Both the position numbers and the translations under genes were made by a program. A stretch of 64,000 bases of DNA, from NCBI GenBank assembly GCA_910583765.1, contig CAJTYS010000018.1:10816-74815 (forward strand), given 5' to 3'. This document shows, piece after piece, positions 1-8,939 of the stretch; positions within the stretch are counted from its first letter, which is position 1; the number at the start of each line of letters is the position of its first letter. Source of the stretch: an uncultured Eubacteriales bacterium. Lineage in GTDB: Bacteria; Bacillota; Clostridia; Peptostreptococcales; Anaerovoracaceae. Under the pieces are notes generated by a model. It worked only from the letters and a program-made list of their open reading frames with translations, was not told where the DNA came from and made no database searches.

Positions 1-771
1 AAGATCCGTATTAATCCGGGAAACATCGGCAGCAAGGAAAAGGTACATCAAGTGGCGGATGCGGCCAAAGCCGCTGGAATCCCCATCCGGGTAGGCGTGA
101 ATTCCGGCTCCTTGGAAAAGGATATCCTTGAGAAATATGGCGGTCCCACGGCAGAAGGCCTTGCGGAAAGTGCGCTGCGAAACACAGAGCTTTTAGAAGA
201 CATGGGATTTCATGACATCGTGGTATCCCTAAAATCCTCCAATGTAAAGATGAACCACGATGCTTACAAGTTAGTGGCGGCCCAGACCAATCATCCGCTT
301 CATATTGGAGTCACAGAAGCAGGGACGATTTCCAGAGGAAAGATCAAGTCTGCCGCAGGAATCGGGGCCCTACTCCTAGAAGGCATTGGTGACACTATGC
401 GGGTGTCATTGACCGCTGACCCTGTGGAAGAAGTGGTCTTTGCCAAAGAATTGCTGGCGGCTCTGGGGCTTCAAAACAGCGGCATTGATCTGGTGTCCTG
501 CCCGACCTGTGCCAGAACCAGCGTGGATTTGGAGGCTATTGCGCTGGAAATCGAAAGGGCACTTGCCGAGCTCCACATGGAGAAAGACAAAAAAATGAAG
601 ATTGCGGTCATGGGCTGCGCGGTCAATGGACCAGGCGAAGCGAAAGACGCAGATCTAGGTGTTGCCTGCGGAGATGGAAAAGGAGTGATCTTCTCAAAAG
701 GAGAGATCATCAAAACCGTGACAGAACATGAAATTGCCCGGGAAATCATAAGGATGGTAGAACAAGCATGA
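1..771 (+). CDS. ispG: 4-hydroxy-3-methylbut-2-enyl diphosphate synthase (flavodoxin-type), 5' end outside the window
   Basis: Penultimate enzyme of the MEP isoprenoid pathway, a cytoplasmic [4Fe-4S] protein that reduces methylerythritol cyclodiphosphate to HMBPP. The reading frame is open from base 1. The first visible residues carry RINPGNIG, a signature of the TIM-barrel half, so the gene starts upstream of the window and the GTG at 52 is internal. The C-terminal cluster-binding half is present: SCPTCARTS, followed by GCAVNGPGEA with the third cysteine. About 256 residues are visible of a family length near 350. The stop overlaps the polC start (ATGA), so the two genes are translationally coupled. 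Identification is firm. Confidence 0.96.
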   Translation, partial: KIRINPGNIGSKEKVHQVADAAKAAGIPIRVGVNSGSLEKDILEKYGGPTAEGLAESALRNTELLEDMGFHDIVVSLKSSNVKMNHDAYKLVAAQTNHPLHIGVTEAGTISRGKIKSAAGIGALLLEGIGDTMRVSLTADPVEEVVFAKELLAALGLQNSGIDLVSCPTCARTSVDLEAIALEIERALAELHMEKDKKMKIAVMGCAVNGPGEAKDADLGVACGDGKGVIFSKGEIIKTVTEHEIAREIIRMVEQA

Positions 772-3700
772 AACATCTGATCGAAAGCAGCGTCAGCTGG
801 GCAAAACTGGGGAGCCATCCCAAGGAAGATTATGCCTTTACCATAGAACGGGCGGTACTGGGCAAGTACGACAATGTTTTGAAGATCCAGCTTCGCCTCA
901 ATTTTGTCATGCCGTTCTCAGATGTGGAAAAAATACAGGCTATTGCCAAAAGCGAGGTAGAGGGCATTGAAAAGGTGGAACTGCGTTTTCTTTATGAAAA
1001 TGTGATCCAAACACCAAAAGAAATCATCGGTCTGTTCATCGAGCACATGATCCATATTGTGAATGGAAGCTATGCGCCTATCACAAAGACTATTTTTCCG
1101 GAAAAATTTCAATTCCAGAATGGAGAGCTGATTATTTCCGCATTAGGTGAAACTTCCGTGGAACTGCTGAATCGCCAGGTGGCGTCCAAGTTCCAGCAGC
1201 TTCTGATGCAGGAATTTTCCATAGAAGCTCAGGTTTCTTTTGAGAACAACGAAGAGATCTATCAAAAGGCTCATCAGGAAATTGAAGAAAAAGAAAAGCG
1301 GGATGAAGAAGAGACGAGAAAACGTCGGACGCGCGCTGCTCAAAACAAACCAAAAGACAGCGCTTCCAACGCATCCTCTTTTGGCGGCGGCGGAAGCGGC
1401 GGAGCGCCTTGGGGCGAAAAGAAACAGTGGGCCAGGAAAAAGGACGCATACGAGCCTGTTTCTGGAAACCGCATTATGGGAAAGGCCATTTTCGGGGACT
1501 CCACCCCTTTGACAGAAGTCACAGTGGAAAGCGGCCAAGTTGTGGTGGAAGGCGTTTTGTTCAAGAAAGCAGAACGGACCATCAAGAGCGGTTCCAAACT
1601 GGTCACTCTGCTGATCACGGACAAGAGGACGTCTCTATGCGTGAAATTCTTTGCGCCTGAGCAAAAATGGATCGACATTGACACCCATCTCAGTAACGGA
1701 GACATTGTGAAGATTCAGGGCGAGGCAGAGTGGGACACCTTTGACAATGTGCTGACTGTAAAAGCCAAGAGCATTGAAAAGGGTGAAAAGCAGTTTCGTC
1801 AGGACAACAGCCCGGAAAAGCGGGTGGAACTCCACGTACATACGAAGATGAGCGCCATGGACGGACTCAATGATGTGAAAAGTCTGGTGAAAACAGCGGA
1901 AAGCTGGGGACATAAAGCCATTGCCATCACAGATCACGGCGTGGTCCAGGCCTTCCCCGACGCGTCCCATGCGGGAAAAGATATCAAGATCCTCTACGGC
2001 GTAGAAGGTTATCTGCTGGATGACAGAGACTGCATTGGCCCAGACGGAAGCATTGACTATAAAAAGAAACCAACGAACCATGTGATCATCTTGGCGAAAA
2101 ACAGGGTGGGACTGAAAAACCTCTACAAGCTGGTGTCCTATTCCCACCTTCAATATTTTTACAAGAAGCCAAGGATGCCCAAGTCTGTCATTCAGACGCA
2201 CAGGGAAGGCCTGATCATTGGTTCGGCTTGCGAGGCAGGAGAGATTTATCAAGCCATTCTCCGAGGCGAAGGACCCGAAGAGTTGAAAGCTTTGGCAGAG
2301 TTTTACGATTACCTGGAGATACAGCCGCTGATCAATAACCAGTTTCTGATCAACAACGGCAGGATCAAAGATAAAGAGCAGCTGATGGACATTAACAGGG
2401 CAATTATCGCCTTGGGCCAGCAATATGACAAACCAGTGGTTGCGACCTGTGACTCCCACTATTTTGATGAAGAAGAAGCGCTCTATCGGAAGATCCTCAT
2501 GGCAGGCCAGGGATTCAAAGATGTGGAAGGTGACAAAGGTCTTTATTTCAGAACCACAGAAGAAATGCTGGCGGAATTTTCTTATTTGGGAGAAGAAATG
2601 GCGCATAAAGTGGTCATTGAAGCGCCCAATGCCATTGCTGACAGCATCGAACCCATGATGCCAGTGCCAGAAGGCAAATTTCCCCCTACGATTGATCGCT
2701 CCGATGAGATCTTGCGGGAAAAATGTGAAAAGCGGGTGGTGGATATGTACGGCGATCCAGTGCCGCCTGAAATCCGGGCAAGGCTGGACAAGGAGCTGAA
2801 TTCCATTATCAACAACGGGTATTCTGTCATGTACATGGCAGCAGAGATGTTGGTGCAGAAATCCCTGTCTGACGGATATCTGGTAGGCTCCAGAGGATCG
2901 GTAGGGTCCTCTTTTGTGGCCACTATGTCAGGCATCACAGAAGTGAACCCGCTGGAACCCCATTATCTGTGTCCTAAGTGCAAACATTTGGAGTGGGGAG
3001 ATAAAGAAAAGTATGACTGCGGCGTGGACATGCCGGTGAAAAACTGTCCAGTGTGCGGGACCCAGTACAGTCAGGAGGGATTTTCCATCCCCTTTGAGAC
3101 CTTTCTGGGGTTTGAGGCGGATAAAGAGCCAGACATTGACTTGAACTTTGCCGGAGAATATCAGGGCACAGCCCATAAATTCGTTGATGAAATCTTTGGT
3201 GCGGAAAACGTGTACAAAGCAGGGACCATCGGTACCATCCAGGGCAAGACCGCCTATGGATACGTGATGAAATATTTTGAAGAGCGGGAGCTGCCCATCA
3301 ATAAATTTGAAGCAGACCGGCTCACTGGCTGCTGCGAAGGGGTGCGCCGGACTTCCGGACAGCATCCAGGGGGCATCATCATCGTGCCAAAGGGTCACGA
3401 GATCTACGAATTCTGTCCAGTGCAGCATCCGGCCAATGATGTGAATTCCGATATCGTCACTACGCACTTTGATTACCACTCCATTGACCAGAACCTGCTC
3501 AAGCTGGACATTCTGGGCCACGATGTGCCCTCCATGATTCGCCAGCTCCAGGACATGACAGGAGTGGATCCGCTAAAGGTGCCTTTGAAGGATGAACGGG
3601 TCAACAGCATTTTCAATGGGATCGAAGGGCTGGACATCAAAGACCCGGACTACAGCTTTACCCATGGCAGCTATGGAATCCCGGAGTTTGGCACCAGCTT

Positions 3701-4562
3701 TACCCGAAAAATGCTGGATGACACCCAGCCAGACAAGTTCGCTGACCTAGTGCGGATTTCAGGGTTTTCCCATGGAACAGATGTGTGGCTCAATAACGCC
3801 CAAGAGCTGATCGTCAGCGGCACGGCCACCATGAACGATGCGATCTCCACCAGAGACGACATCATGAACTATTTGCGGCTGAAAGGCCTGCCCAACAAAG
3901 ACGCTTTTACCATCATGGAAAAGGTGAGAAAAGGCAAAGGCCTGACCCAAGAGCAGGAAGATCTCATGCGGGAACACCAGGTGCCAGACTGGTACATCGG
4001 TTCCTGTAAAAAAATAAAATACATGTTCCCTCGGGCTCATGCAGTGGCCTATGTGATGATGTCTTACCGCATCGCCTACTACAAGGTGTACTATCCACCG
4101 GAGTTTTACGCAGTGTATTTTACCACAAAAGCTGCTGATTTTGATGAAAAGACCATATTGCGGGGCTCTCTGGCGGTCCAGGAAAAGATGAACGACATCA
4201 CCAACAAAGGCAACAACGCATCAAAAAAGGAAGAAGCGGAAATGACAGTCTTAGAAGTGGCTTATGAAATGTATGCCCGGGGATACGAGTTTGCGCCTGC
4301 CCGACTGGGCGTGTCGAACGGCACGAAATTCACCACAAAAGATGGAAAAGTTGTGCTGCCCTTTGTGGCGGTTTCCGGCGTAGGAGAAACCGCAGCCAAG
4401 TCTTTGTTTGACGAATATCAGGTGCGGCCTTATGAGACTGTGGATGAAATACGGGATCGGGCGAAAATCAACAAAACAGCAATCGAAGAACTACGGGAAC
4501 ACGGTGTTCTGGATGGACTGCCAGAGACAGATCAATTGTCTCTGTTCGCACAGTTCGGATAA
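768..4562 (+). CDS. polC: PolC-type DNA polymerase III alpha subunit lacking the 3'-5' exonuclease domain
   Basis: Replicative polymerase of low-GC Gram-positives. Domains seen in order: N-terminal domain (about 1-190), a charged linker, an OB fold (about 235-340), a PHP domain starting with ELHVHTKMSAMDG (about 353), a four-cysteine zinc site (CPKC and CPVCG, about 735-765), the catalytic PDIDLNF palm motif (about 788), fingers with SGQHPGG, and a C-terminal duplex-binding region. The length is 1264 residues, against about 1430-1440 for typical PolC. In B. subtilis PolC a DnaQ-like exonuclease (DxE...TTG) is inserted into the PHP domain after the GVEAYLVDD stretch. Here GVEGYLLDD runs within about 20 residues into HVIILAKNRVGLKNLYKLVS, so that domain is cleanly missing. 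No other DnaQ-like gene was seen in the window. Confidence 0.96.
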   Translation: MKHLIESSVSWAKLGSHPKEDYAFTIERAVLGKYDNVLKIQLRLNFVMPFSDVEKIQAIAKSEVEGIEKVELRFLYENVIQTPKEIIGLFIEHMIHIVNGSYAPITKTIFPEKFQFQNGELIISALGETSVELLNRQVASKFQQLLMQEFSIEAQVSFENNEEIYQKAHQEIEEKEKRDEEETRKRRTRAAQNKPKDSASNASSFGGGGSGGAPWGEKKQWARKKDAYEPVSGNRIMGKAIFGDSTPLTEVTVESGQVVVEGVLFKKAERTIKSGSKLVTLLITDKRTSLCVKFFAPEQKWIDIDTHLSNGDIVKIQGEAEWDTFDNVLTVKAKSIEKGEKQFRQDNSPEKRVELHVHTKMSAMDGLNDVKSLVKTAESWGHKAIAITDHGVVQAFPDASHAGKDIKILYGVEGYLLDDRDCIGPDGSIDYKKKPTNHVIILAKNRVGLKNLYKLVSYSHLQYFYKKPRMPKSVIQTHREGLIIGSACEAGEIYQAILRGEGPEELKALAEFYDYLEIQPLINNQFLINNGRIKDKEQLMDINRAIIALGQQYDKPVVATCDSHYFDEEEALYRKILMAGQGFKDVEGDKGLYFRTTEEMLAEFSYLGEEMAHKVVIEAPNAIADSIEPMMPVPEGKFPPTIDRSDEILREKCEKRVVDMYGDPVPPEIRARLDKELNSIINNGYSVMYMAAEMLVQKSLSDGYLVGSRGSVGSSFVATMSGITEVNPLEPHYLCPKCKHLEWGDKEKYDCGVDMPVKNCPVCGTQYSQEGFSIPFETFLGFEADKEPDIDLNFAGEYQGTAHKFVDEIFGAENVYKAGTIGTIQGKTAYGYVMKYFEERELPINKFEADRLTGCCEGVRRTSGQHPGGIIIVPKGHEIYEFCPVQHPANDVNSDIVTTHFDYHSIDQNLLKLDILGHDVPSMIRQLQDMTGVDPLKVPLKDERVNSIFNGIEGLDIKDPDYSFTHGSYGIPEFGTSFTRKMLDDTQPDKFADLVRISGFSHGTDVWLNNAQELIVSGTATMNDAISTRDDIMNYLRLKGLPNKDAFTIMEKVRKGKGLTQEQEDLMREHQVPDWYIGSCKKIKYMFPRAHAVAYVMMSYRIAYYKVYYPPEFYAVYFTTKAADFDEKTILRGSLAVQEKMNDITNKGNNASKKEEAEMTVLEVAYEMYARGYEFAPARLGVSNGTKFTTKDGKVVLPFVAVSGVGETAAKSLFDEYQVRPYETVDEIRDRAKINKTAIEELREHGVLDGLPETDQLSLFAQFG

Positions 4563-4573
4563 AAGGAGAAATC

Positions 4574-5278
4574 ATGAGACTCAACAAATATATTGCCCAT
4601 TCAGGGCTGACCAGCAGGCGAAAGGCAGATGATCTTGCGAAAAACGGCAATGTGAAAGTAAACGGTGTGATCATGTGTGAGCCTGGATACGATGTAAAGC
4701 AGGGCGATGTGGTGGAAGTGAACGGCTCGGTGATTGAAAACCAGGAAAAGCTGGAGTATGTGCTGTTGAACAAGCCTGTGGGATACATCACTTCTGTGGC
4801 GGATGACAAAGGCAGACCAGTGGCCGGAGACTTGGTGACAGACACGACAGCCAGGCTGTTCCCAGTAGGACGGCTGGACTACAACACATCAGGTCTGCTG
4901 CTGCTGACCAATGACGGTGCCCTGGCTTACCGGCTGACTCATCCCAAACATCAAGTGACGAAAACCTATCGGGCGCTGGTGGCAGGCGTGTTGACTAGGG
5001 GAGAAATCGCGGCCCTTAGCAGAGGCGTGGACATCGGCGGTTTTGTGACTTCTCCGGCAGAGGTCACGGTTATCAAGCAGGGAAAGCGCTCTGCCTTGGT
5101 GGAAATCCAGATCCATGAAGGAAAGAACCGGCAGGTGCGCAAGATGTTCGCCGCAGTGGGACATAGTGTCCAGGAACTGCAGCGGATCGCCATTGGAAAC
5201 CTGCAATTAGGACGAACAAAAGAAGGCCACTATCGAAAGCTGAAAAGAGAAGAAATCGAGTATTTGAAAAGCTTGTGA
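4574..5278 (+). CDS. rluB: RluB/RsuA-family rRNA pseudouridine synthase
   Basis: Isomerises a specific uridine to pseudouridine in ribosomal RNA; the B. subtilis-type RluB acts on 23S rRNA. The N-terminal S4 RNA-binding domain covers about residues 1-60 (RLNKYIAHSGLTSRRKAD). The catalytic domain has GRLDYNTSGLLLLTNDG with the active-site aspartate, and a C-terminal KNRQVRKMF motif. At 234 residues the length is normal. The start has an AAAGGAG box 12 bases after the polC stop, so it is probably cotranscribed with ispG and polC. RluB, RluE, RluF and RsuA are hard to separate by eye, so the exact target base is uncertain. Confidence 0.9.
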   Translation: MRLNKYIAHSGLTSRRKADDLAKNGNVKVNGVIMCEPGYDVKQGDVVEVNGSVIENQEKLEYVLLNKPVGYITSVADDKGRPVAGDLVTDTTARLFPVGRLDYNTSGLLLLTNDGALAYRLTHPKHQVTKTYRALVAGVLTRGEIAALSRGVDIGGFVTSPAEVTVIKQGKRSALVEIQIHEGKNRQVRKMFAAVGHSVQELQRIAIGNLQLGRTKEGHYRKLKREEIEYLKSL

Positions 5279-5309
5279 AGACGAAGGAAGGGCCTAGAGC
5301 GCATCCCTT

Positions 5310-5375
5310 TTTCCGGATCACAGTTTTCCGCATTAGCAAGCTTACCAAGCGGCTTGTGGCAGGGGGAGCTGATTA
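5310..5375 (-). pseudogene. Remnant of the C-terminus of an ABC-2 permease paralogue
   Basis: Read on the minus strand, this stretch encodes LVSLLMRKTVIR. It aligns with the last residues (LAFLLMRKAVVR) of the intact permease that ends at 6699, also on the minus strand. Roughly two thirds of the bases match by eye over about 58 positions. Nothing else of a permease is recognisable here. The rest of the 5279-5678 gap holds a hairpin terminator and the promoter of the next gene. The remnant and the intact copy lie in the same orientation on either side of the Rpn-type gene. Confidence 0.5.
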
Positions 5376-5474
5376 TGTGACAGGGAATGAGAGAAATTTC
5401 GGCTGTGCCAATAGGGAGAGCAGGCTCTGAGCGCTGTGAAACACAAAAAGAAATAAAGTTGCTAGTAAGATGAA

Positions 5475-5518
5475 AAGCGCAGACGGAAACAAATGATCGT
5501 TTCCGCCAGTGCTTTTTT
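5475..5518 (+). terminator. Rho-independent terminator
   Basis: A perfect CGGAAAC/GTTTCCG stem with partial outer pairing (AGCGC with GTGCT) is followed by a run of six T. It lies about 200 bases after rluB and just before the promoter of the Rpn-type gene. Confidence 0.7.
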
Positions 5519-5570
5519 CGTGCTCAAGCAAGTTATGGGAATTTTTTCAAAACAAAATATGGAAATTAAA

Positions 5571-5599
5571 TTGACTTTTTGATTACGATATGGTAAAAT
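5571..5599 (+). promoter_or_regulatory. Sigma-A type promoter of the Rpn-family gene
   Basis: TTGACT, 17 bases, TAAAAT. The leader that follows has a short CCTGTT/AACAGG hairpin before an AAAGGAGGG ribosome binding site. Confidence 0.65.
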
Positions 5600-5678
5600 A
5601 AAACAGTTAAAAAATTACAAACAAGATGCCTGTTGAAAGGGGAACAGGAACATCGTATAATCAAAAGGAGGGATCGGA

Positions 5679-6554
5679 TTGAATCAGGGGAAAGAACTAA
5701 AAGACTTAAACTTGCTGGATCGCTTTTTGTTCAACGAGGCCATGGAAGATAAAGAATTCTTGGAAAAGGTGCTCGGAATCATTCTGGAAAAAGATATCGA
5801 GCTGGCGCATGCGCCGCAGACGGAAAAAGAAATCAGGAAGTCCACCTGGAACCGGCAGATCAAGCTGGACGTTTGGGCCATGGACACGGAAGGCAATATT
5901 CACAACACGGAAGCGCAGAAGCAAAACACGGGAAACCTGCCGAAGCGTTCTCGGAATTATCAAGGGATGATCGACAGCCGGCTGCTGGTGCCGGGGGAAG
6001 TGGATTTCGGCAAGATGAACGACGTTTTCATCATACTCATCATGCCCTTCGACCTGTTCGGCAAAGGATTGTACCGGTATACGTTTCGCATGAAATGCGA
6101 AGAGGCAGCGGACGTGAGCCTGATGGACGGAGCGACTCGGCTCTTTCTCAACACCAGGGGGACGCACGAGGAAGGAGTCAGTCAAGAATTGGTGGAAATG
6201 CTTCGTTATTTTGAAGACACGACAGACGAGCGGGCGCAAGCCTCTGGCAGCGAAACCATCCGCTGGATGCACGAGAAGATCCGATCCATCAAATCAAGCG
6301 AGGAAGTGGGGATCAAATTCATGAATGCGTGGGAAGAGAAAATATTGGATCGGCAGGAGGCTCGAGAGGAGGGTCTGCGGGAAGGCCGAATCAAGGGCCA
6401 AACGGAAGAACGGGAGCAGAGCATCCGAAAAATGATCGAGTTTTGTCAGAAGTTAGCCATTCCGCAGGAAGAGGCGGCCAACCAAGTAGCTGAGATGTAT
6501 CAGCTAGAGAAAGAAGACATCAACGGTTACATGCGACAACATTGGAATGACTAA
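5679..6554 (+). CDS. Rpn-family recombination-promoting nuclease / PD-(D/E)XK transposase-like protein
   Basis: Family of PD-(D/E)XK nucleases (PF12784 type) often annotated as putative transposases. Characterised Rpn members promote RecA-independent recombination. The N-terminal nuclease fold carries KLDVWAMDTEGN followed by NTEAQKQ, giving the D...ExQ/K catalytic set, then RSRNYQGMIDS. The C-terminal third is charged and helical (EEGLREGRIKGQTEEREQ) and ends in a small helix-turn-helix-like tail. The start is TTG, chosen because a strong AAAGGAGGG lies 8 bases upstream. It has its own promoter. A second family member lies at 39487-40458. Family assignment is good; the cellular role is unknown. 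Confidence 0.82.
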   Translation: MNQGKELKDLNLLDRFLFNEAMEDKEFLEKVLGIILEKDIELAHAPQTEKEIRKSTWNRQIKLDVWAMDTEGNIHNTEAQKQNTGNLPKRSRNYQGMIDSRLLVPGEVDFGKMNDVFIILIMPFDLFGKGLYRYTFRMKCEEAADVSLMDGATRLFLNTRGTHEEGVSQELVEMLRYFEDTTDERAQASGSETIRWMHEKIRSIKSSEEVGIKFMNAWEEKILDRQEAREEGLREGRIKGQTEEREQSIRKMIEFCQKLAIPQEEAANQVAEMYQLEKEDINGYMRQHWND

Positions 6555-6630
6555 GGGAGATGGGCGAATCCAGTCTTAATTTTGGAAAAATCCAATGAGA
6601 CGTGATGTGCTTGACGATGAAAAAAAGCAA

Positions 6631-6674
6631 AAAAAGTGGAGCAGGCAGCAAAACTGCCATGTTCCACCTTTTTC
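6631..6674. terminator. Bidirectional terminator between converging genes
   Basis: A stem of AAAAAGTGGA with TCCACCTTTTT and an inner GGCAG/CTGCC helix has A-runs on one side and T-runs on the other. It serves both the Rpn-type gene and the minus-strand transporter operon. Confidence 0.75.
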
Positions 6675-6698
6675 AAAATGGAGAATCAAGCCCCGCTT

Positions 6699-7451
6699 TT
6701 ACCGGACCACAGCTTTGCGCATCAGCAGGAACGCCAGGCCGCTGGCCACGGCGAACAGGATAAAGCAGCTGATGAACATGTGAAGCGGCGTGCAAAAGGC
6801 ATAGACGGACACCTTGCCGAAAAACCTGGTGAAAGCCCCAGCGGTGACAGAATCCAGTAAAGGAAATCCAAACATGAACAGCATGGGAACGCCTACGCTA
6901 ACGGCGATTTTTCCAGCTTTGTTCAGGCGGTAAAAGAGGATCGTGATCAAGTAGCCTATGGCCATGACTGCCAGAGCAATCAAAAATTCCAGGAAAAAGC
7001 TTTTGATTTGCAGCAGCACGGGACTTTCCTTTTGAGTGTCGGTAAAGACAAAGAATAACTCATATCCCCGATAGGCATGAGCGCTTACATGGGTGATACC
7101 CTGGAGTGCGTTTTGGATCAGGTATAAAACCGTGTCCACCAGCGACATGATAGCTGCCACGGACACCATGGTCAAAAGCTTTGCCGCAAATACGGTCTTT
7201 CGGGAGCTTCCATTCTGAATGGAGAACAGGAACGTTTCCTTGAAAGTGCAAAGTCCCACCACGAAAAGAAAGACCAGGGTCGCGAATTCGCCGCCGGAGA
7301 CAGTAATGCCGCTTCCATTGAATTCTCCATGAAAGGTGAACACTGACGAGACGCTTGCCACGCAGATCAGAGCCACGATGACCAGATAAAAAATCAGGAT
7401 GGATTTTTTATGATCAGCCATTTGATATCGATAACTTGCTAATATATTCAT
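6699..7451 (-). CDS. ABC-2 type transporter permease
   Basis: Integral membrane subunit of an ABC exporter. About six hydrophobic segments are visible, including ILIFYLVIVALICVASV near residue 20, ATLVFLFVVGLCTF and FLIALAVMAIGYLITILF. No large extracellular domain is seen. The start was placed at 7451 because AAGGAG sits about 10 bases upstream; a GTG nine bases earlier is too close to it. It lies 14 bases downstream of the ATPase gene and is the last gene of a gntR-ATPase-permease operon. Such trios (YtrA/YtrB type) often respond to cell-wall-active compounds or cationic peptides, but the substrate cannot be read from sequence. Confidence 0.85.
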   Translation of the reverse strand: MNILASYRYQMADHKKSILIFYLVIVALICVASVSSVFTFHGEFNGSGITVSGGEFATLVFLFVVGLCTFKETFLFSIQNGSSRKTVFAAKLLTMVSVAAIMSLVDTVLYLIQNALQGITHVSAHAYRGYELFFVFTDTQKESPVLLQIKSFFLEFLIALAVMAIGYLITILFYRLNKAGKIAVSVGVPMLFMFGFPLLDSVTAGAFTRFFGKVSVYAFCTPLHMFISCFILFAVASGLAFLLMRKAVVR

Positions 7452-7465
7452 TACAATCACACTCC

Positions 7466-8317
7466 TTAAGAATTGGTCAGCTGTATGAACAGCTTTTGCA
7501 GATCCAGACTGGTCACTTCAAGCTCCGCCGGAACTTGGTCCGCAGCTGGCAATCCCATGATATAGGCTGTTTTCAGCCCGCCCAGCGCATCTATCCCGAT
7601 TACCTTCTTCCCCTCAATGAAGGCGTCTACCAGACTGGCTTTGCCGGAAACCGTATAGCCTTTTGCCAATAAGGATTCGCAGGATTCACGACATATGATT
7701 TTTCCCTGTTTGATGATGACAATGTCCTCGATGATCCCAGACACCTCTTCGATCAAATGTGTGGAAATCACAATGGTGCATGGGTTGCTGCTGTACTTTT
7801 CAATGAGGATCTTGTAAAACAGATCTCGGTGATTCGCGTCCAGCCCCAAAACAGGTTCATCCAGCAGCACATAAGGCGTGTTCACTGAAAGCGCCAGGAT
7901 AATCTTGAAAATCGAAGAATATCCGGTGGAAAGGGCGCGGATCCGCTTTGTGGTGTCAAGCTGGAACTTGTCTGCCAGGCTTTCTGCGTAGTCAAGATCA
8001 AAGTCTGGATAATAATTTTTCGTCCAGCGAAAGGCTTCCCTGATTTTCATCCGTTCTGGATATAGCGTCTTCTCGCTCATCAGGTAGAGCAGCTGCTGCG
8101 CCTTGTCGTTTTCCGTTGCCAAAAGGCCATTCACATGGATCTCTCCCTGATCGGGGAAAATGCGGTTGGATATGGCGTTGAGCAGGGTGGTTTTTCCCGC
8201 GCCGTTTCTTCCCAGCAGTCCATAAATCTTGTTTTCCTCGAAACAGAGGGAAACATCATCTATGGCGCAGATGTCACCAAATCGTTTTGTCACGTTTTTT
8301 ACTTGGATTCCGTTCAT
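7466..8317 (-). CDS. ABC transporter ATP-binding protein
   Basis: Cytoplasmic ATPase that powers the adjacent permease. Visible motifs are Walker A GLLGRNGAGKTTLL (about 33-46), an ABC signature region in unusual form LSTGYSSIFK (about 129), Walker B YVLLDEPVLGLD (about 150) and the switch histidine in VISTHLIEEV. The 283 residues include a C-terminal stretch typical of drug-exporter ATPases. The start overlaps the stop of gntR by four bases (ATGA), so the two are translationally coupled. Function beyond export is unknown. Confidence 0.92.
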   Translation of the reverse strand: MNGIQVKNVTKRFGDICAIDDVSLCFEENKIYGLLGRNGAGKTTLLNAISNRIFPDQGEIHVNGLLATENDKAQQLLYLMSEKTLYPERMKIREAFRWTKNYYPDFDLDYAESLADKFQLDTTKRIRALSTGYSSIFKIILALSVNTPYVLLDEPVLGLDANHRDLFYKILIEKYSSNPCTIVISTHLIEEVSGIIEDIVIIKQGKIICRESCESLLAKGYTVSGKASLVDAFIEGKKVIGIDALGGLKTAYIMGLPAADQVPAELEVTSLDLQKLFIQLTNS

Positions 8318-8682
8318 TTTTCAAAACCCCTTTCCACCAGTTTTATCACGTCTTCTGCTGATAAATTCAGCCGTTTGGCTTCTTCTACCAAGCTGGAGAT
8401 AAAACTTTCATAAAACTGATTTTTTCTGATTTCCTGCAGCTGCCGCGCTGCTCCTTTGCTTACAAACATTCCCACACCCCTCTTTTTATACACGATTTTT
8501 TCATCTACCAGTTTGTTGACCCCTTTCAGCGCTGTGGCTGGGTTGATTTTATAATTGGCCGACAGCTCTGTGATGGACGGGATCTGTTCTTCCTCCGGAA
8601 AAGCGCCAGATAATATGGCGTCCTCGATGCCTTCGGCGATCTGCTGGAAGATCGGCTTTCCCGAATCAAGATTCAACTTCAT
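8314..8682 (-). CDS. GntR-family (YtrA-like) transcriptional regulator
   Basis: Short one-domain GntR repressor of the YtrA subfamily, 122 residues. The winged helix begins at KPIFQQIAEGIEDAIL and includes PSITELSANYKINPATALKGVNKL, followed by a short helical tail in place of a ligand-binding domain. A longer open frame reaches 8745, but GGGAGGGG lies just upstream of the ATG at 8682, which fixes the start. It is the first gene of the transporter operon and probably represses it through the palindrome at 8789-8810. Confidence 0.88.
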   Translation of the reverse strand: MKLNLDSGKPIFQQIAEGIEDAILSGAFPEEEQIPSITELSANYKINPATALKGVNKLVDEKIVYKKRGVGMFVSKGAARQLQEIRKNQFYESFISSLVEEAKRLNLSAEDVIKLVERGFEK

Positions 8683-8788
8683 GAAACCCCTCCCTTCTAA
8701 ATTTTTTGAACCAATGCGGCGCTGGACAAAGATACTGCCTGTCAACGAAGTGGATACGCCGCCTGTTCATGGGTTTATTGGCTAAGCG

Positions 8789-8810
8789 GTTAATTACTTG
8801 ACTAACTAAC
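8789..8810. promoter_or_regulatory. Candidate GntR operator upstream of the transporter operon
   Basis: A 22-base imperfect palindrome, GTTAATT-N8-AACTAAC, lies about 107 bases before the gntR start in an AT-rich stretch. Location and symmetry fit autoregulation by a YtrA-type repressor. The assignment is inferred. Confidence 0.4.
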
Positions 8811-8882
8811 CATGTGACTAATATACTACTGCCATCATATCCTGTCAAGAGGAAATCGAAAAAATTTTCAGGGAATTTGCGC

Positions 8883-8920
8883 ATAAAAAATGGCACAGCC
8901 AGATAAAAAGGCCATGCCAT
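8883..8920 (-). terminator. Terminator of kal
   Basis: On the minus strand, GGCATGGCC and GGCTGTGCC pair around a T-rich loop, and ATTTTTTAT follows. It sits about 20 bases after the kal stop. Confidence 0.7.
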
Positions 8921-8939
8921 CCATGATGGAGCTGAAAAC

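Noticed and set aside
1635..2606. 323-residue minus-strand open frame inside polC
   Set aside because: It lies fully antisense to conserved PolC domains, shows no family features, and follows from codon bias of the plus-strand gene.
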